Translations under genes and position numbers: made by a program
NCBI RefSeq assembly: GCF_040687965.1
Contig: NZ_CP156084.1
Span: 1,564,501 to 1,628,500 of the forward strand
DNA length: 64,000 nt
Reading direction: 5' to 3'
Source: Methylocystis echinoides
Lineage (GTDB): Bacteria; Pseudomonadota; Alphaproteobacteria; Rhizobiales; Beijerinckiaceae
Notes under the pieces: generated by a model
Databases searched by the model: none
Seen by the model: the letters and a program-made list of their open reading frames with translations, nothing else
What the model was told of the DNA's origin: nothing
In this document: positions 1 through 9,257 of the stretch, in pieces
How the letters are laid out: each line of letters starts with the position of its first letter
Numbering within the stretch: the first letter of the stretch is position 1

Positions 1-192
1 GCCGCCGGCGTTGCGAATGACATGCGCATCGCCTTCCGAGAGGCCGGCGTATTTCGCGGGATCGAGACGCGCATCCATGCAGGTGAGAATCGCAAAGCCG
101 CGCGCCGGCGGTAAAGCGAGTTCGCCCTTGGCGCCGAAGCTCGAAACATAGGCGCGGTTCGCCGCCATGACCTCATCGACGATCTTGCTCAT
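1..192 (-). CDS. beta-carbonic anhydrase, N-terminal part (runs off the window)
   Basis: Reversible hydration of CO2 to bicarbonate by a zinc enzyme of the beta class. Only the first 64 residues lie in the window; the gene continues past base 1. The peptide contains CMDAR (Cys38, Asp40, Arg42), the first zinc-ligand and Asp-Arg dyad motif of beta-carbonic anhydrases. The CMDARLDP form resembles the small subclass typified by mycobacterial Rv1284 (from memory of the family). A strong Shine-Dalgarno, GGGGAGG, lies just before the ATG at 192 and fixes the start. The second zinc motif (HxxC) is outside the window, so activity cannot be judged. A second, different beta-carbonic anhydrase lies at 28126-28842. 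Confidence 0.85.
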   Translation of the reverse strand, partial: MSKIVDEVMAANRAYVSSFGAKGELALPPARGFAILTCMDARLDPAKYAGLSEGDAHVIRNAGG

Positions 193-377
193 TTTTTCCT
201 CCCCTGGAAGCATCGATTCATTCTCGCTTTCCATGAAGCAAGTCTCCAATGCTTCGAAAGGCTTTTCAAGCAAGGTAAGAATTTCACTTTCGTGACAAAG
301 TCGCTTGACCCTGCGAGAACAGAAATGTCGTGACGACGCGCGCAAGCGTTACTATATAACATCGCTGTCGGGGGCGC

Positions 378-1295
378 ATGGCCCTCAGCGTCAACATGGT
401 CTTTACAGGAATGTCCGAGCTTCCCGATCTCTACCCCGGTTTCGCCGCGCATTGGATCGACACGCAGGCGGGAAAAATTTTCGCACGCGCCCATGGCGCC
501 GGGCCGGCCCTGCTCTTGCTGCACGGTTTCGGCGAGACGCATGTGGCCTGGCGCAGGATCGCGCCGGCCCTCGTCGACCGCTTTTCCGTCGTCGTCATGG
601 ATCTGCGCGGCTATGGCTGGTCGGCGGCGCCCGACAGCGAGAAGGGCGAAGCCTATGCGAAGCGGGAAATGGCCGACGACGTGGTGAAGGTCATGGCGGC
701 GCTCGGCCATGTGCAATTCGCGCTCGCCGGCCACGACCGGGGCGCGCGTGTCGGCTTTCGCTTGGCGCTCGACCACCCCGGCAGGCTGACGAAACTCGCG
801 CTGCTCAACATCGCGCCGGTCGACGACGCTTTTGGCGCCGGCGATCTTCAGCGCATGGGCCGCGCCAAGCTCTTGTCCATGGACGCGCCCCGACCCGAAG
901 AATTGATCAGCCTCGATCCACAAGGGTTCCTCGACGACGCGCTGCAAAGCTCCACGAAGGAGAAGTCGCTCGACGTCTTCGGCGCGGCGGCGCTCGCGCA
1001 TTATCGATCGGCCTTCAACGAGCCGTCGCGCATCCACGCCTTTTGCGAGGATTTTCGCGCCGGCGCGACGATTGATCGCGAGCTGACGCTCGCCGACAAG
1101 GCGGCGGGGAAGAAGCTCAACGTCCCCACGCTCGTCCTTTATGGCGAGACGAGCTTCCCGGCAGGGGGTCCATCGCTCGCCGACGCCTGGCGCGACTGGG
1201 GCGACGGCGTCGTCACCGAGAGCGTCGACAGCGGGCTCTATCTGATGGAAGAAGCGCCCGAGGCGACGCGCGACGCGCTGGACCGCTTCCTCTGA
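378..1295 (+). CDS. alpha/beta hydrolase, fluoroacetate-dehalogenase-like, probable pseudoenzyme
   Basis: An alpha/beta-hydrolase of 305 residues, alignable along its length (by memory) with Rhodopseudomonas fluoroacetate dehalogenase RPA1163. HGF (49-51) is the oxyanion region. GHDRGAR carries the nucleophile Asp120 and the two carboxylate-binding arginines. The expected acid Asp, 24 residues after the nucleophile, is Asn144. The catalytic His, expected in SGHFLPEEAP, is Leu287 in SGLYLMEEAP. The His-Trp pair of the fluoride pocket is also absent. Hydrolysis by the normal mechanism therefore looks impossible, although the fold is intact. Start is uncertain: 396 or 411 (Met-Ser-Glu-Leu) would begin closer to the usual N terminus. 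The stop overlaps the next gene's start (TGATG), suggesting translational coupling. Confidence 0.85.
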   Translation: MALSVNMVFTGMSELPDLYPGFAAHWIDTQAGKIFARAHGAGPALLLLHGFGETHVAWRRIAPALVDRFSVVVMDLRGYGWSAAPDSEKGEAYAKREMADDVVKVMAALGHVQFALAGHDRGARVGFRLALDHPGRLTKLALLNIAPVDDAFGAGDLQRMGRAKLLSMDAPRPEELISLDPQGFLDDALQSSTKEKSLDVFGAAALAHYRSAFNEPSRIHAFCEDFRAGATIDRELTLADKAAGKKLNVPTLVLYGETSFPAGGPSLADAWRDWGDGVVTESVDSGLYLMEEAPEATRDALDRFL

Positions 1296-2152
1296 TGCCC
1301 CGGCGCGGCGCCCTCGGCCGCCGGACGGTCGCCGTGGCGCTCGGCGGCGGCGGCGCGCGCGGTCTCGCCCATATCAGCGTGCTGCAGGCGCTCGACGAAC
1401 TGGGCGTCCGCCCCGTCGCGCTCGCCGGCGCCTCGATCGGCGCCATCATCGGCGCGGCCTATGCGGCGGGCTTTTCCGGCGAAGAGTTGCGCCACCACAC
1501 CGAGGCCATGCTCAGCAACCGCCTCAAGCTCGCGCGCCGGCTGCTCTATGCGCGGGCGCGGGGGCGCAAGCGGCTGTTCAAGGGCGTCGGCCATCCCTTC
1601 CTTATCGACGGCGAGAGGTTTCTCGACGCCTTCTGGCCCGAGGGCGTGCCGGAGCGGTTCGAGGATCTCGAAATTCCGTTGACGGTGGTTGCGACCGATT
1701 TCCGCCGTCGCTGCGAAGTCGCCTTCTCAAAAGGGCCGCTGCGTCCCGCCGTCGCCGGCTCCATGTCGGTCCCAGGCGTCGTGCGCGCGACGAAAACCGA
1801 GGTCGGCTATCTCGTTGACGGCGGCCTCGTCAATCCGCTGCCTTACGACCATCTGGCCGGCAAGGCGGACATCATCGTCGCCGTGAACGTCTCGGGCAAT
1901 TCGGGCCCCGAAACGGAAATTCGCACGCCCACGGCCTTCCAGACCATGATGGTGGCGACGCAAATTCTCACCAATTCGATCAGCGCCCGCATGATCGAGG
2001 AAAATCCGCCCGACGTGCTCGTCGCGCCAGCCGTGCACCAATATCTCGCGCTCGATCTCTTCAAGGCGGAGCGCATTTTTTCCGCCGGCGACGCCTGCCG
2101 CGAGACGCTGCGTGAGGGCCTCACGCGGGCGGCCGCGAAATTGGGAGCGTAG
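1295..2152 (+). CDS. patatin-like phospholipase (RssA/NTE type)
   Basis: A 285-residue patatin-family serine lipase/acyl hydrolase, probably cytoplasmic or loosely membrane-associated since no signal peptide is seen. The diagnostic elements are in order: oxyanion loop GGGGARG (17-23), nucleophile elbow GASIG with Ser47, and DGG with Asp175 of the Ser-Asp dyad. Length fits the short bacterial RssA/YchK-like branch. The ATG overlaps the stop of the dehalogenase-like gene, so the two are probably co-translated. Its lipid substrate cannot be read from sequence. The next gene downstream is convergent (tadA). Confidence 0.9.
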   Translation: MPRRGALGRRTVAVALGGGGARGLAHISVLQALDELGVRPVALAGASIGAIIGAAYAAGFSGEELRHHTEAMLSNRLKLARRLLYARARGRKRLFKGVGHPFLIDGERFLDAFWPEGVPERFEDLEIPLTVVATDFRRRCEVAFSKGPLRPAVAGSMSVPGVVRATKTEVGYLVDGGLVNPLPYDHLAGKADIIVAVNVSGNSGPETEIRTPTAFQTMMVATQILTNSISARMIEENPPDVLVAPAVHQYLALDLFKAERIFSAGDACRETLREGLTRAAAKLGA

Positions 2153-2171
2153 CCGCCGCCGGGGGTCGCGC

Positions 2172-2618
2172 TTACCGTCTCTGAGCAAAGAATTCCCTCA
2201 GCAGCTGCGCCGATTCGCTCTCGCGAATGCCGCCATAGACCTCCGGCGCATGATGGCACGTCGTCTGCGAGAAGAAACGCGGCCCATGCTCGACCGCGCC
2301 GCCCTTGGGGTCTTGCGCTGAAAAATAGAGCCGCCGGACGCGCGCGAAGGAAATCGCCGCCGCGCACATGGCGCAGGGTTCGAGCGTGACATAAAGATCG
2401 CAGTCGACGAGACGTTCGCTGCCGATGATTCGGCAGGCCGCGCGAATCGCCAGCATTTCCGCATGCGCCGTCGGGTCACGGTCGCGCAGCGTGCGATTGC
2501 CGGCGGCCGAGAGCACGTCGCCCGCGCGGACGATCGCGGCTCCGACCGGCACCTCCTCGGCGGCCGCCGCGGCGCGCGCCGCTTCGAAAGCGACAGCGAA
2601 AGGGTCGATGCGTTTCAT
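2172..2618 (-). CDS. tadA: tRNA(adenosine-34) deaminase TadA
   Basis: Deaminates A34 to inosine in the tRNA-Arg anticodon wobble position. The 148-residue protein has the cytidine/deoxycytidylate deaminase zinc site: HAE (His52, Glu54) and PCAMC (Cys82, Cys85). Length is normal for the family. It is divergent from the rluB-like gene, with only about 70 bases between the two starts, so the promoters must overlap or lie in this short gap. It converges on the patatin gene. Confidence 0.95.
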   Translation of the reverse strand: MKRIDPFAVAFEAARAAAAAEEVPVGAAIVRAGDVLSAAGNRTLRDRDPTAHAEMLAIRAACRIIGSERLVDCDLYVTLEPCAMCAAAISFARVRRLYFSAQDPKGGAVEHGPRFFSQTTCHHAPEVYGGIRESESAQLLREFFAQRR

Positions 2619-2691
2619 GGGCCCCGCGTCATTTTCATCATCCCTGCGTCAGCGCGCTTCAAAGCCGTCGACCCGCCTGCTATCAAAGATC

Positions 2692-4761
2692 ATGGCCGAC
2701 AAGAAATCCGACAAGCGCTCCGGCGCGCCCGGCGGCGATCGCCCGATGCGACGCCGCCCTTCCGCAAACGACGCCCCCGACAGGAAAGCCGGCGGCGCGC
2801 CCTTCGGCAAGCCCAGAGCCGGGGCGCCCAAGACAGGCAAGGACGCGAAGCCTGGCGCGGCCAAGCGCGCGAAGCCCGCGCCGGCGCCGGTCGAAAAGAC
2901 CAGCAGCTTCGCCGGCGAGCGCATCGCCAAGGCGATGGCGCGCGCGGGCGTCTGCTCGCGACGCGACGCCGAGGACTGGATTGAGCAGGGGCGCGTCGCC
3001 GTCAATGGAAGGGTGCTGACTTCGCCCGCCGTCAATGTGACCGAGGCGGACAAGATCGAGATCGACGGCGCGCCGATGCAGGCGCGCGAGCGCACGCGGC
3101 TGTTTCTGTTTCACAAGCCGCAAGGCTATGTGACGACGGCGCATGATCCCGAGGGCCGCCCCACCGTCTTTTCCTATCTGGAAGAGCGCCATCCTGAGCT
3201 GCCCCGCCTCGTCAGCGTCGGACGACTCGACATCAATACGGAAGGGCTGCTTCTGCTGACGAACGACGGCGGCCTGGCGCGGACGCTGGAGCTTCCCGCC
3301 ACCGGCTGGACGCGGCGCTACCGCGTGCGCGTTCATGGCGAGACCGATCAGGCGCAGCTCGACGACTTGCGCAAGGGCGTGACGGTCGAGGACGTCGCCT
3401 ATGCGCCCATCGAGGCGCGGCTCGAGCGCGAACAGGGCTCCAACGCCTGGATCGCCATGGCGCTCACGGAGGGCAAGAATCGCGAAGTGAAACGCGTGAT
3501 GGAGCATCTCGGGCTCGACGTCACGCGCCTCATCCGCGTTTCTTACGGACCGTTCCAGCTCGGCGAGCTCGCCGAGGGCGCCGTCGAGGAAGTGAAGCTC
3601 AAAGTCCTGCGCGACCAGCTCGGCAAGAGCCTCGCGGCGCTCGCGGGCGTCGATTTCGCGTCGCCCTTGCGCGAGCCGACCGCCGCCGAGCAGCAGGAAC
3701 AGCGCGAGCGCGTCGAGAAACGCGCGCGCAAACATGTCTCCGTGCTGCGCAAGCAGCGCGACGAACTGGCCGAGAAAGGACCGCGCGCGCGCATCGAGCG
3801 CGGCGCCACCGCCGACCGCAAGGGACGCGCGGTCGCGGTCGAGCGGGTGACGCCGACGCGTACGAAGCGGGCGACGGAAGAAGAAGCGCCCGCCTCGCGC
3901 AACGCCAGACGATTCGAGGCGCTCCGCGGCGCCGGCCGCCCGCGTCGCGACGCGGCCGAAGCCGCCGAACGGCCGTTCCGCCGTCCCCGCGACGAAGGCG
4001 CGGCGCGGCCTGAACGCGGCCAGACCGAAAAGCGGCGCCCGCCCCGTTTCGAAGGCGAAAGGGCCGAGCGTCCCGCGCGCGGCGGCGCGGAGCGGCGCGC
4101 CCATGGCGACGCGAAAGCCGCCCCCGGTCACGCCCGCGCGCGGCCGCCGAGCGGCGCGGAGCGTGGTCGGTTTGAGCGGCGGCCGCGGCAGGAGGGGGCC
4201 GAGGGCAGGGGAACGCGCGGTTTCGCGTCCGAGGGGCGCGCGCCGCGCCCGCCCCGGCAAGCCCGCGACGCGGGCGAGCGTCCTGAACGCTTCGAGCGGA
4301 CCGGCGTCGGCCGCTCCGATGCAAACCGTAGCGGCGGCGAAAGAGCCCCACGCCCCCGCGCGCGGCCGCCGGGCGGCGAGGAGCGTGGTCGGTTCGAGCG
4401 TCGGCCCCGGCAGGAGGGGGCCGAGGGCAGGGGAACGCGCGGTTTCGCGTCCGAGGGGCGCGCGCCGCGCCCGCCCCGGCAAGGCCGCGACGCGGGCGAG
4501 CGTCCAGAACGCTTCGAGCGGTCTGGCGGCGGACGGAATTTCGACGCGGATCGCGGTGGTGAAAGGGCCGCGCGTCCCCGTGCGCGCGACGCCGGAACGC
4601 CCGAAGGCTCCCGTCGCGGCCCGCCCCGATCGGCGTCGCCAAAAGGGCCGCCCAAGGGGCGGGGTGGTCCCGGCGGCGCGCCCAGGGGATTGAACAAGGG
4701 ACCGCGCAAGGGTCCGGGGAAGGGTCCGGGCGGCGGACCCCGCAAGCCGCGCGGGGCGTAG
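2692..4761 (+). CDS. rluB: 23S rRNA pseudouridine synthase, RluB/RsuA family, with long basic tail
   Basis: Isomerises a uridine in rRNA to pseudouridine. The start at 2692 (MADKKSDK) is chosen because the upstream frame extension overlaps tadA on the other strand. It gives 689 residues. There is a basic low-complexity N terminus (1-70), an S4 RNA-binding domain (about 75-125), and the RsuA/RluB catalytic domain with GRLDINTEG (catalytic Asp180). After about residue 330 the protein becomes a 350-residue tail rich in Arg, Gly, Pro and Glu, including two near-identical 53-residue repeats. The tail is far longer than the enzyme's usual C terminus. rsmD follows after 3 bases, so both rRNA modifiers form an operon. 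The choice between RluB and RsuA/RluE specificity is inferred. Confidence 0.88.
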   Translation: MADKKSDKRSGAPGGDRPMRRRPSANDAPDRKAGGAPFGKPRAGAPKTGKDAKPGAAKRAKPAPAPVEKTSSFAGERIAKAMARAGVCSRRDAEDWIEQGRVAVNGRVLTSPAVNVTEADKIEIDGAPMQARERTRLFLFHKPQGYVTTAHDPEGRPTVFSYLEERHPELPRLVSVGRLDINTEGLLLLTNDGGLARTLELPATGWTRRYRVRVHGETDQAQLDDLRKGVTVEDVAYAPIEARLEREQGSNAWIAMALTEGKNREVKRVMEHLGLDVTRLIRVSYGPFQLGELAEGAVEEVKLKVLRDQLGKSLAALAGVDFASPLREPTAAEQQEQRERVEKRARKHVSVLRKQRDELAEKGPRARIERGATADRKGRAVAVERVTPTRTKRATEEEAPASRNARRFEALRGAGRPRRDAAEAAERPFRRPRDEGAARPERGQTEKRRPPRFEGERAERPARGGAERRAHGDAKAAPGHARARPPSGAERGRFERRPRQEGAEGRGTRGFASEGRAPRPPRQARDAGERPERFERTGVGRSDANRSGGERAPRPRARPPGGEERGRFERRPRQEGAEGRGTRGFASEGRAPRPPRQGRDAGERPERFERSGGGRNFDADRGGERAARPRARDAGTPEGSRRGPPRSASPKGPPKGRGGPGGAPRGLNKGPRKGPGKGPGGGPRKPRGA
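4141..4299 (+). repeat. direct repeat copy 1 inside the rluB tail
   Basis: About 159 bases encoding a 53-residue Arg/Gly/Pro-rich segment that reappears 222 bases downstream with only scattered changes. The spacing (74 codons) keeps frame. It contains GRFERRPRQEGAEGRG and GFASEGRAPRPPRQ. Confidence 0.9.
4363..4521 (+). repeat. direct repeat copy 2 inside the rluB tail
   Basis: Second copy of the 53-codon unit, in the same reading frame as copy 1. The middle of the unit is identical at DNA level, suggesting recent duplication or gene conversion. Confidence 0.9.
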
Positions 4762-4764
4762 CGC

Positions 4765-5325
4765 ATGCGTATCGTCGGCGGCGCGCTGCGCGGGCGCGCG
4801 CTTGCGGGGCCGAAGTCGCAGGCGATCCGTCCGACCTCGGACCGGCTGCGCGAGTCCGTATTCGACATTCTCGCGCACCGCTTCGACGATCCCGTCAGCG
4901 GCGCGGCGGTCGTCGATCTCTTCGCCGGCACGGGCGCGCTGGGGCTCGAGGCCCTGTCGCGCGGCGCCGCTCGGGCGCTGTTCGTCGACGACGGAGCCGA
5001 GGCGCGCGCGTTGCTGCGCGCCAATATCGAGACGCTGGGGTTGGGCGGCGTCACCCGCGTCTTTCGCCGCGACGCGACGAAGCTCGGTCTCGCGCCGCCG
5101 GGCGAGGCGTTTTCCCTTGCCTTTCTCGACCCGCCCTATGGCAAGGGCCTCGCGGCGCCGGCGCTCGCGGCGCTGCTGGAGGGCGGCTGGCTCAGGAAAG
5201 ACGCGCTCGCCGTGATCGAGGACGCCGCGGACGCCGAGATCGCGCTGCCTGCGGGGCTGGAACAGGAAGATGCGCGGCGCTACGGCGACACGCAATTTCT
5301 GTTCGCCCGATTCACGGCGGGCTGA
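4765..5325 (+). CDS. rsmD: 16S rRNA (guanine-966-N2)-methyltransferase RsmD
   Basis: SAM-dependent methylation of G966 in 16S rRNA. The 186-residue protein has the family N terminus MRIVGGALRGR, SAM motif I DLFAGTGALGLEALSRGA, and the catalytic motif DPPYGKGL. Length is typical. It starts 3 bases after the rluB stop, so the two are co-transcribed. Confidence 0.95.
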   Translation: MRIVGGALRGRALAGPKSQAIRPTSDRLRESVFDILAHRFDDPVSGAAVVDLFAGTGALGLEALSRGAARALFVDDGAEARALLRANIETLGLGGVTRVFRRDATKLGLAPPGEAFSLAFLDPPYGKGLAAPALAALLEGGWLRKDALAVIEDAADAEIALPAGLEQEDARRYGDTQFLFARFTAG

Positions 5326-5337
5326 ACCGTGCGGCCC

Positions 5338-5385
5338 CGATCCCTCCCCCGAGACAGGGGAGGGCGGGGGAGAGGGACGGAGCTG
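5338..5385. repeat. palindromic CCCTCCCC/GGGGAGGG intergenic repeat
   Basis: CCCTCCCC (5342-5349) pairs with GGGGAGGG (5357-5364) in the 135-base gap between the convergent ends of rsmD and mutS. The same core recurs at 20.4, 38.2, 40.9 and 48.2 kb. It may help termination, but there is no T-tract. Confidence 0.7.
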
Positions 5386-5460
5386 CCCTTCCCCTGCTTT
5401 CGCGCGTCAAGGCTGACACCCGAAGCTTGCGGGAGGCCGACTTTCCGGGCGCCCAGGAGG

Positions 5461-8124
5461 TCAGGCCTTCGCCTTCAACTCATAGAGCGCCGCGAGCGCC
5501 TCGCGCGGGCTCATCTGGTCGGGGTCGATTCGGAGAAGCGCCTCGCGCAGCGTGTCTTTGGACGCCGACGTCTCCGCGACGCGCTTGAACAGCGGCAGGT
5601 CGTCGATCAGCGCCTCGACCGGCGCGCGGCGGTCGGCGGCTTCGAGTTCCGCGAGGATGGCGTGGGCGCGCGCCACGACGCTCGCCGGCAATCCCGCGAG
5701 CTGCGCCACATGCACGCCGTAAGAGCGATCGGCCGCGCCTTCTACGACCTCGTGCAGAAACACCACCTCGCCGGCGTGATCGGTGACTTTCATCGTGAGA
5801 TTGACGAGCCGCTTCATGCGCTTGGCGAGCTGGGTCAGTTCATGGAAGTGCGTCGCGAAGATCGCCCGGGCGCGGTTGACGTCGTGCAGATGCTCGATCG
5901 TCGCCCAGGCGATCGAGAGGCCGTCGAAAGTCGCCGTGCCGCGCCCGATCTCGTCGAGAATGACGAGCGAGCGCGGCGTCGCGCAATTCAGGATCGCGGC
6001 CGTCTCCACCATCTCGACCATGAAGGTCGAGCGGCCGCGGGCGAGATCGTCCGAGGCGCCGACGCGCGAAAACAGACGATCGACGACGCCGATGCGCGCT
6101 TGCGCCGCCGGCACATAGGAGCCCGCCTGCGCGAGCAGCGCGATCAGCGCATTTTGCCGCAAAAAGGTGGATTTACCCGCCATGTTCGGGCCGGTGACGA
6201 CGGCGATGCGCCCGGCCTTGTCGCCGGAGAGATCGCAGTCGTTCGCCGCGAAGGCTTTGCCCTGCGCTTCGAGCGACGCTTCGACGACGGGGTGCCGCCC
6301 GCCGACGATGGCGAAGTCGAGCGAGTGATCGACATGCGGCCGCGTCCAATTGCGCCTTTCGGCGACCTCCGCGAGGGCGCTGAAGAGATCGAGCCGCGCA
6401 AAGGCCTGCGCCAGCGTCTGCAAGGGCTCGGCGCGCGCGAGAACCGCGCTGGCCAGCCGTTCGAAGATCGCAATTTCGCGCGCAAGCGCCTGGTCGGCGG
6501 CAGAAGCGATTTTGCTTTGCAGCTCGACGAGCTCGCGAGTCGAGAAGCGCATCGCGTCGGCCATGGTCTGGCGGTGCGTAAAGGTCGCGTCGAAGGGCGG
6601 ACGCAAGAGCTTCTCGCCCTGCGCCGCCGGCAGTTCGAGAAAGAAGCCCAGGAAATTATTGTGCTTGATCCTGAGCCGCGTTCCCGTCGCCTCGGCGTAG
6701 CGCGCCTGCAGCGAGGCGATGACCGTGCGGCTTTCGTCGCGCAGCGCGCGCGCCTCGTCGAGCGCCGCGTCATACCCCGCACGCACGAAATCGCCGTTGC
6801 GCCTGTCGAGCGGCGGATTGTCGGCGAGGCTCGCCATAATCTCCGAGGCGAGGGCAATGTCCGCCTGCGCAAGGGTCTCGGCTTCGCGCGCGATCTTCTC
6901 AGGCGTCCCGGCGTCAGCGAAGAGCGCCGCAATGTCCCGCGCCGTCACGAGCGCGGCGCCGACAGCCGCGAGATCGCGCGGGCCGGCGCGCTGTAAAGAG
7001 AGGCGCGAGACGGCGCGCGCAAGGTCGGGCGCGCGCGCCAGCCGCCCGCGCAGCGCGAAGCGAATGTCGGGCGTGTCGAGAAAGAAGGCGACGGCGTCGA
7101 GCCTTGCGCCGATCAGGGCCGGGTCAGTCGAGGGCGCGGCGAGGCGTTCGGCGAGAAGCCGGGCGCCGGCCGACGTCGCCGTCAGATCGACGACCGACAG
7201 CAGCGCCCCCTCGCGGGCGCCGGACAGCGTGCGCGCCACTTCGAGATTGGCGCGCGTCGCCGCGTCCATGTCGAGCGTGGCGCTGTCGCGCAAACTCACG
7301 GGTCGCGAAAGCGCCGGGCGGCCGCCCTTCTGCGTGCGTTCGACATAAAGGATCGCTGTCGCGGCCGCCGCGAGTTCCGCCTCGCTCAACGCGCCGAAGC
7401 CGTCGAGCGTCGACACGCCATAGAAATCGATCAATCGCCGCTCGGGATCGCCGGCGTCGCGGCCGAGCGGCGCGGCCGGCGCGGCGACATTGGCGAAGGC
7501 GTCGGCCACATCTTCCTCGCGGCACAGCGTTTCCGCGGCGACGATCTCGCGCGGCTCGAGGCGCGCGAGGACCGAAGCAAGCTCGGCGGCGTCGCAGTCG
7601 CAGACCGTGAAAGCGCCGGTCGAAATATCGAGGCTGGCCACGCCATAGCGCCAGCCGCCGTCAGAGCGACGCGCGCGCGCGACCGCGGCGAAAGCATTCG
7701 CGCGCGCCGGATCGAGGAGCGCGTCTTCCGTGATGGTGCCCGGCGTGACGAGGCGCACGACGTCGCGACGCACAACGGATTTGGCGCCGCGCTTCCTGGC
7801 TTCGGCCGGGTCCTCGATCTGCTCGCAGACGGCGACGCGATGGCCGAGCGCGATGAGCTTTTGCAGATAATCATTGGCGCGCTCGACGGGCACGCCGCAC
7901 ATCGGAATGTCCTGGCCCAGATGTTTGCCGCGCTTGGTCAGCATGATGCCGAGGGCGCGCGCCGCGACTTCGGCGTCTTCGAAAAACAGTTCGTAGAAAT
8001 CGCCCATGCGGTAGAAGAGCAGGCAATCGCTGTTGGCGGCCTTGATTTCGATATATTGCGCGATCATCGGCGTCGCGCGCACGGCCTCGCCCGCGCGGGT
8101 CTGATCCAAAGCTTTCTGCGTCAT
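5461..8124 (-). CDS. mutS: DNA mismatch repair protein MutS
   Basis: Recognises mismatches and starts methyl-directed repair as an ATP-driven dimer. The 887-residue protein has the N-terminal mismatch-contact motif FYELF (within MGDFYELF), Walker [10 protein letters not shown] near residue 645, and the Walker B/signature region [12 protein letters not shown]. Length and order of domains I-V look complete. It is transcribed alone: the cluster upstream ends in a terminator at about 8192-8216, and rsmD converges on its end. Confidence 0.97.
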   Translation of the reverse strand: MTQKALDQTRAGEAVRATPMIAQYIEIKAANSDCLLFYRMGDFYELFFEDAEVAARALGIMLTKRGKHLGQDIPMCGVPVERANDYLQKLIALGHRVAVCEQIEDPAEARKRGAKSVVRRDVVRLVTPGTITEDALLDPARANAFAAVARARRSDGGWRYGVASLDISTGAFTVCDCDAAELASVLARLEPREIVAAETLCREEDVADAFANVAAPAAPLGRDAGDPERRLIDFYGVSTLDGFGALSEAELAAAATAILYVERTQKGGRPALSRPVSLRDSATLDMDAATRANLEVARTLSGAREGALLSVVDLTATSAGARLLAERLAAPSTDPALIGARLDAVAFFLDTPDIRFALRGRLARAPDLARAVSRLSLQRAGPRDLAAVGAALVTARDIAALFADAGTPEKIAREAETLAQADIALASEIMASLADNPPLDRRNGDFVRAGYDAALDEARALRDESRTVIASLQARYAEATGTRLRIKHNNFLGFFLELPAAQGEKLLRPPFDATFTHRQTMADAMRFSTRELVELQSKIASAADQALAREIAIFERLASAVLARAEPLQTLAQAFARLDLFSALAEVAERRNWTRPHVDHSLDFAIVGGRHPVVEASLEAQGKAFAANDCDLSGDKAGRIAVVTGPNMAGKSTFLRQNALIALLAQAGSYVPAAQARIGVVDRLFSRVGASDDLARGRSTFMVEMVETAAILNCATPRSLVILDEIGRGTATFDGLSIAWATIEHLHDVNRARAIFATHFHELTQLAKRMKRLVNLTMKVTDHAGEVVFLHEVVEGAADRSYGVHVAQLAGLPASVVARAHAILAELEAADRRAPVEALIDDLPLFKRVAETSASKDTLREALLRIDPDQMSPREALAALYELKAKA

Positions 8125-8191
8125 CCGGGTAGTCTAGCGGCGCCCGCCCGAAGGCGCCATGCGGGCGAAGCGACCGCATGTGGAACGCCGC

Positions 8192-8216
8192 AAAAAAGCC
8201 CCGGATTCCGGGGCCT
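8192..8216 (-). terminator. rho-independent terminator of the small-peptide cluster
   Basis: On the minus strand a GC-rich hairpin (GCCCCGGA/TCCGGGGC) is followed directly by six T. It lies about 28 bases after the stop of the 24-residue peptide at 8244-8318. Confidence 0.85.
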
Positions 8217-8243
8217 TCTTGATCGATCCGAGGTCCGCGGCGC

Positions 8244-8318
8244 CTAGCGCCACAAGGCCAGAAGGATGATGATCGGGATCGGCACGCCGAGCAGCCAGAG
8301 TAATACAGAACGTCCCAT
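8244..8318 (-). CDS. 24-residue hydrophobic peptide, unknown function
   Basis: Reads MGRSVLLWLLGVPIPIIILL followed by ALWR, a single short membrane-spanning segment of 24 residues. Its Shine-Dalgarno (AGGAGGG) overlaps the TAG stop of the 306-residue gene upstream, so the ribosome finishing that gene lands on this start. A strong terminator follows. Similar tiny peptides exist in other alphaproteobacteria as far as I recall, but no function is known to me. It could be a membrane regulatory peptide or a subunit of the neighbouring membrane protein. Confidence 0.75.
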   Translation of the reverse strand: MGRSVLLWLLGVPIPIIILLALWR

Positions 8319-8327
8319 CTTTCCCTC

Positions 8328-9248
8328 CTACCAGCGCGTCAGTTCTGCGAGCCCGACATTCTCGTCACGGTGGCGTCCGCCGAGCGCCGCGCCGCCCCAG
8401 GCCGAGGCTGCGGCGAGCAGCATGGCCGCCGCGGCGATGAAACTCGCCAGTATGCCGGCCTTGCGCGCCTTGTCGGCAAGCTCCTTGGCGCGGGCGTTGT
8501 CGTCGCGCACCTGCTGCGCGAGCATGTCGACGCGGGCCCGGGCGTCACTCGGGCTCACGCCGGTCGAAGCCAGCATGTTTTGCAGAAATGTGCGGTCTTC
8601 GTTGCTGATCTCGCCCGTGGCCTGGCCACGCGCGACGACCCGCGAGATGATCTGCCGGGTGTCCGCCATAGCGGCGCCAGTTGCGGCCGTCGCGCCGGCT
8701 GGCGCGCCGCCCCGCGCGGCGGGGGCCATTGGCGCGGCGCCGCCGTCGCCGCGCATCAGCGTATCGACCCGGTAATCCACGGGGCTCGTTGACAGTCCCG
8801 CTTTCTGCGCCTGCTGGCTCGCCGCATCCACGCCGGCCTTGCCGAGGTCATAGAGCGACGACCCGGCCGCGAAGGCGATGATGAGCATGCTGACGCCCCA
8901 GACGACGAGGCCATGCGCGCCGTCGCGGACTTCCGCCTCCTCGCGCGGGACGCTCGGATTGCGCGCGCGCAGCCGTCCGCAGACATATCCGCCGGCGGCG
9001 TAGCTCGCGACCGTGACCCAGAGCACCCACAGGGCCAGCGCGATGGCGTGGGTGAGCGGCGAGGCGCCTTCGTAGGGAGAGGCCAGGGAGAGGCCGATGC
9101 CCGAGCCGAAGGCCGCCAGAACAAAGGTGATCGCCGTGGCGACCGCGACGCCCGCGAGAATGGCGCCCCAATCGACGGCGGTGATGCGCGAGAGCGCCGC
9201 GCTCTCGACGGGCGCGGGCGTTACGCCCGGCCGAATGACGTCCGTCAT
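8328..9248 (-). CDS. membrane protein of unknown function (306 aa)
   Basis: Not assigned to a named family. An N-terminal hydrophobic helix at about 25-50 is followed by a second at about 65-90 and a third at about 110-130. Next comes an Ala/Gly-rich, probably soluble stretch with a helical region rich in Asp, Arg and Gln (about 195-265). A last hydrophobic segment lies at about 265-290. No catalytic motif is recognisable. An AGGAGG Shine-Dalgarno sits at the end of the preceding 24-residue gene, overlapping its stop, and this gene's own stop overlaps the ribosome site of the next 24-residue peptide. The three are thus a tight translationally linked cluster. A role in envelope organisation is only a guess. 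Confidence 0.75.
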   Translation of the reverse strand: MTDVIRPGVTPAPVESAALSRITAVDWGAILAGVAVATAITFVLAAFGSGIGLSLASPYEGASPLTHAIALALWVLWVTVASYAAGGYVCGRLRARNPSVPREEAEVRDGAHGLVVWGVSMLIIAFAAGSSLYDLGKAGVDAASQQAQKAGLSTSPVDYRVDTLMRGDGGAAPMAPAARGGAPAGATAATGAAMADTRQIISRVVARGQATGEISNEDRTFLQNMLASTGVSPSDARARVDMLAQQVRDDNARAKELADKARKAGILASFIAAAAMLLAAASAWGGAALGGRHRDENVGLAELTRW

Positions 9249-9257
9249 GATCGCCTC

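Noticed and set aside
2683-5295. 870-residue open frame on the minus strand
   Set aside because: Antisense to rluB and rsmD, low complexity and no recognisable motif; explained by GC-rich third positions of the real genes.
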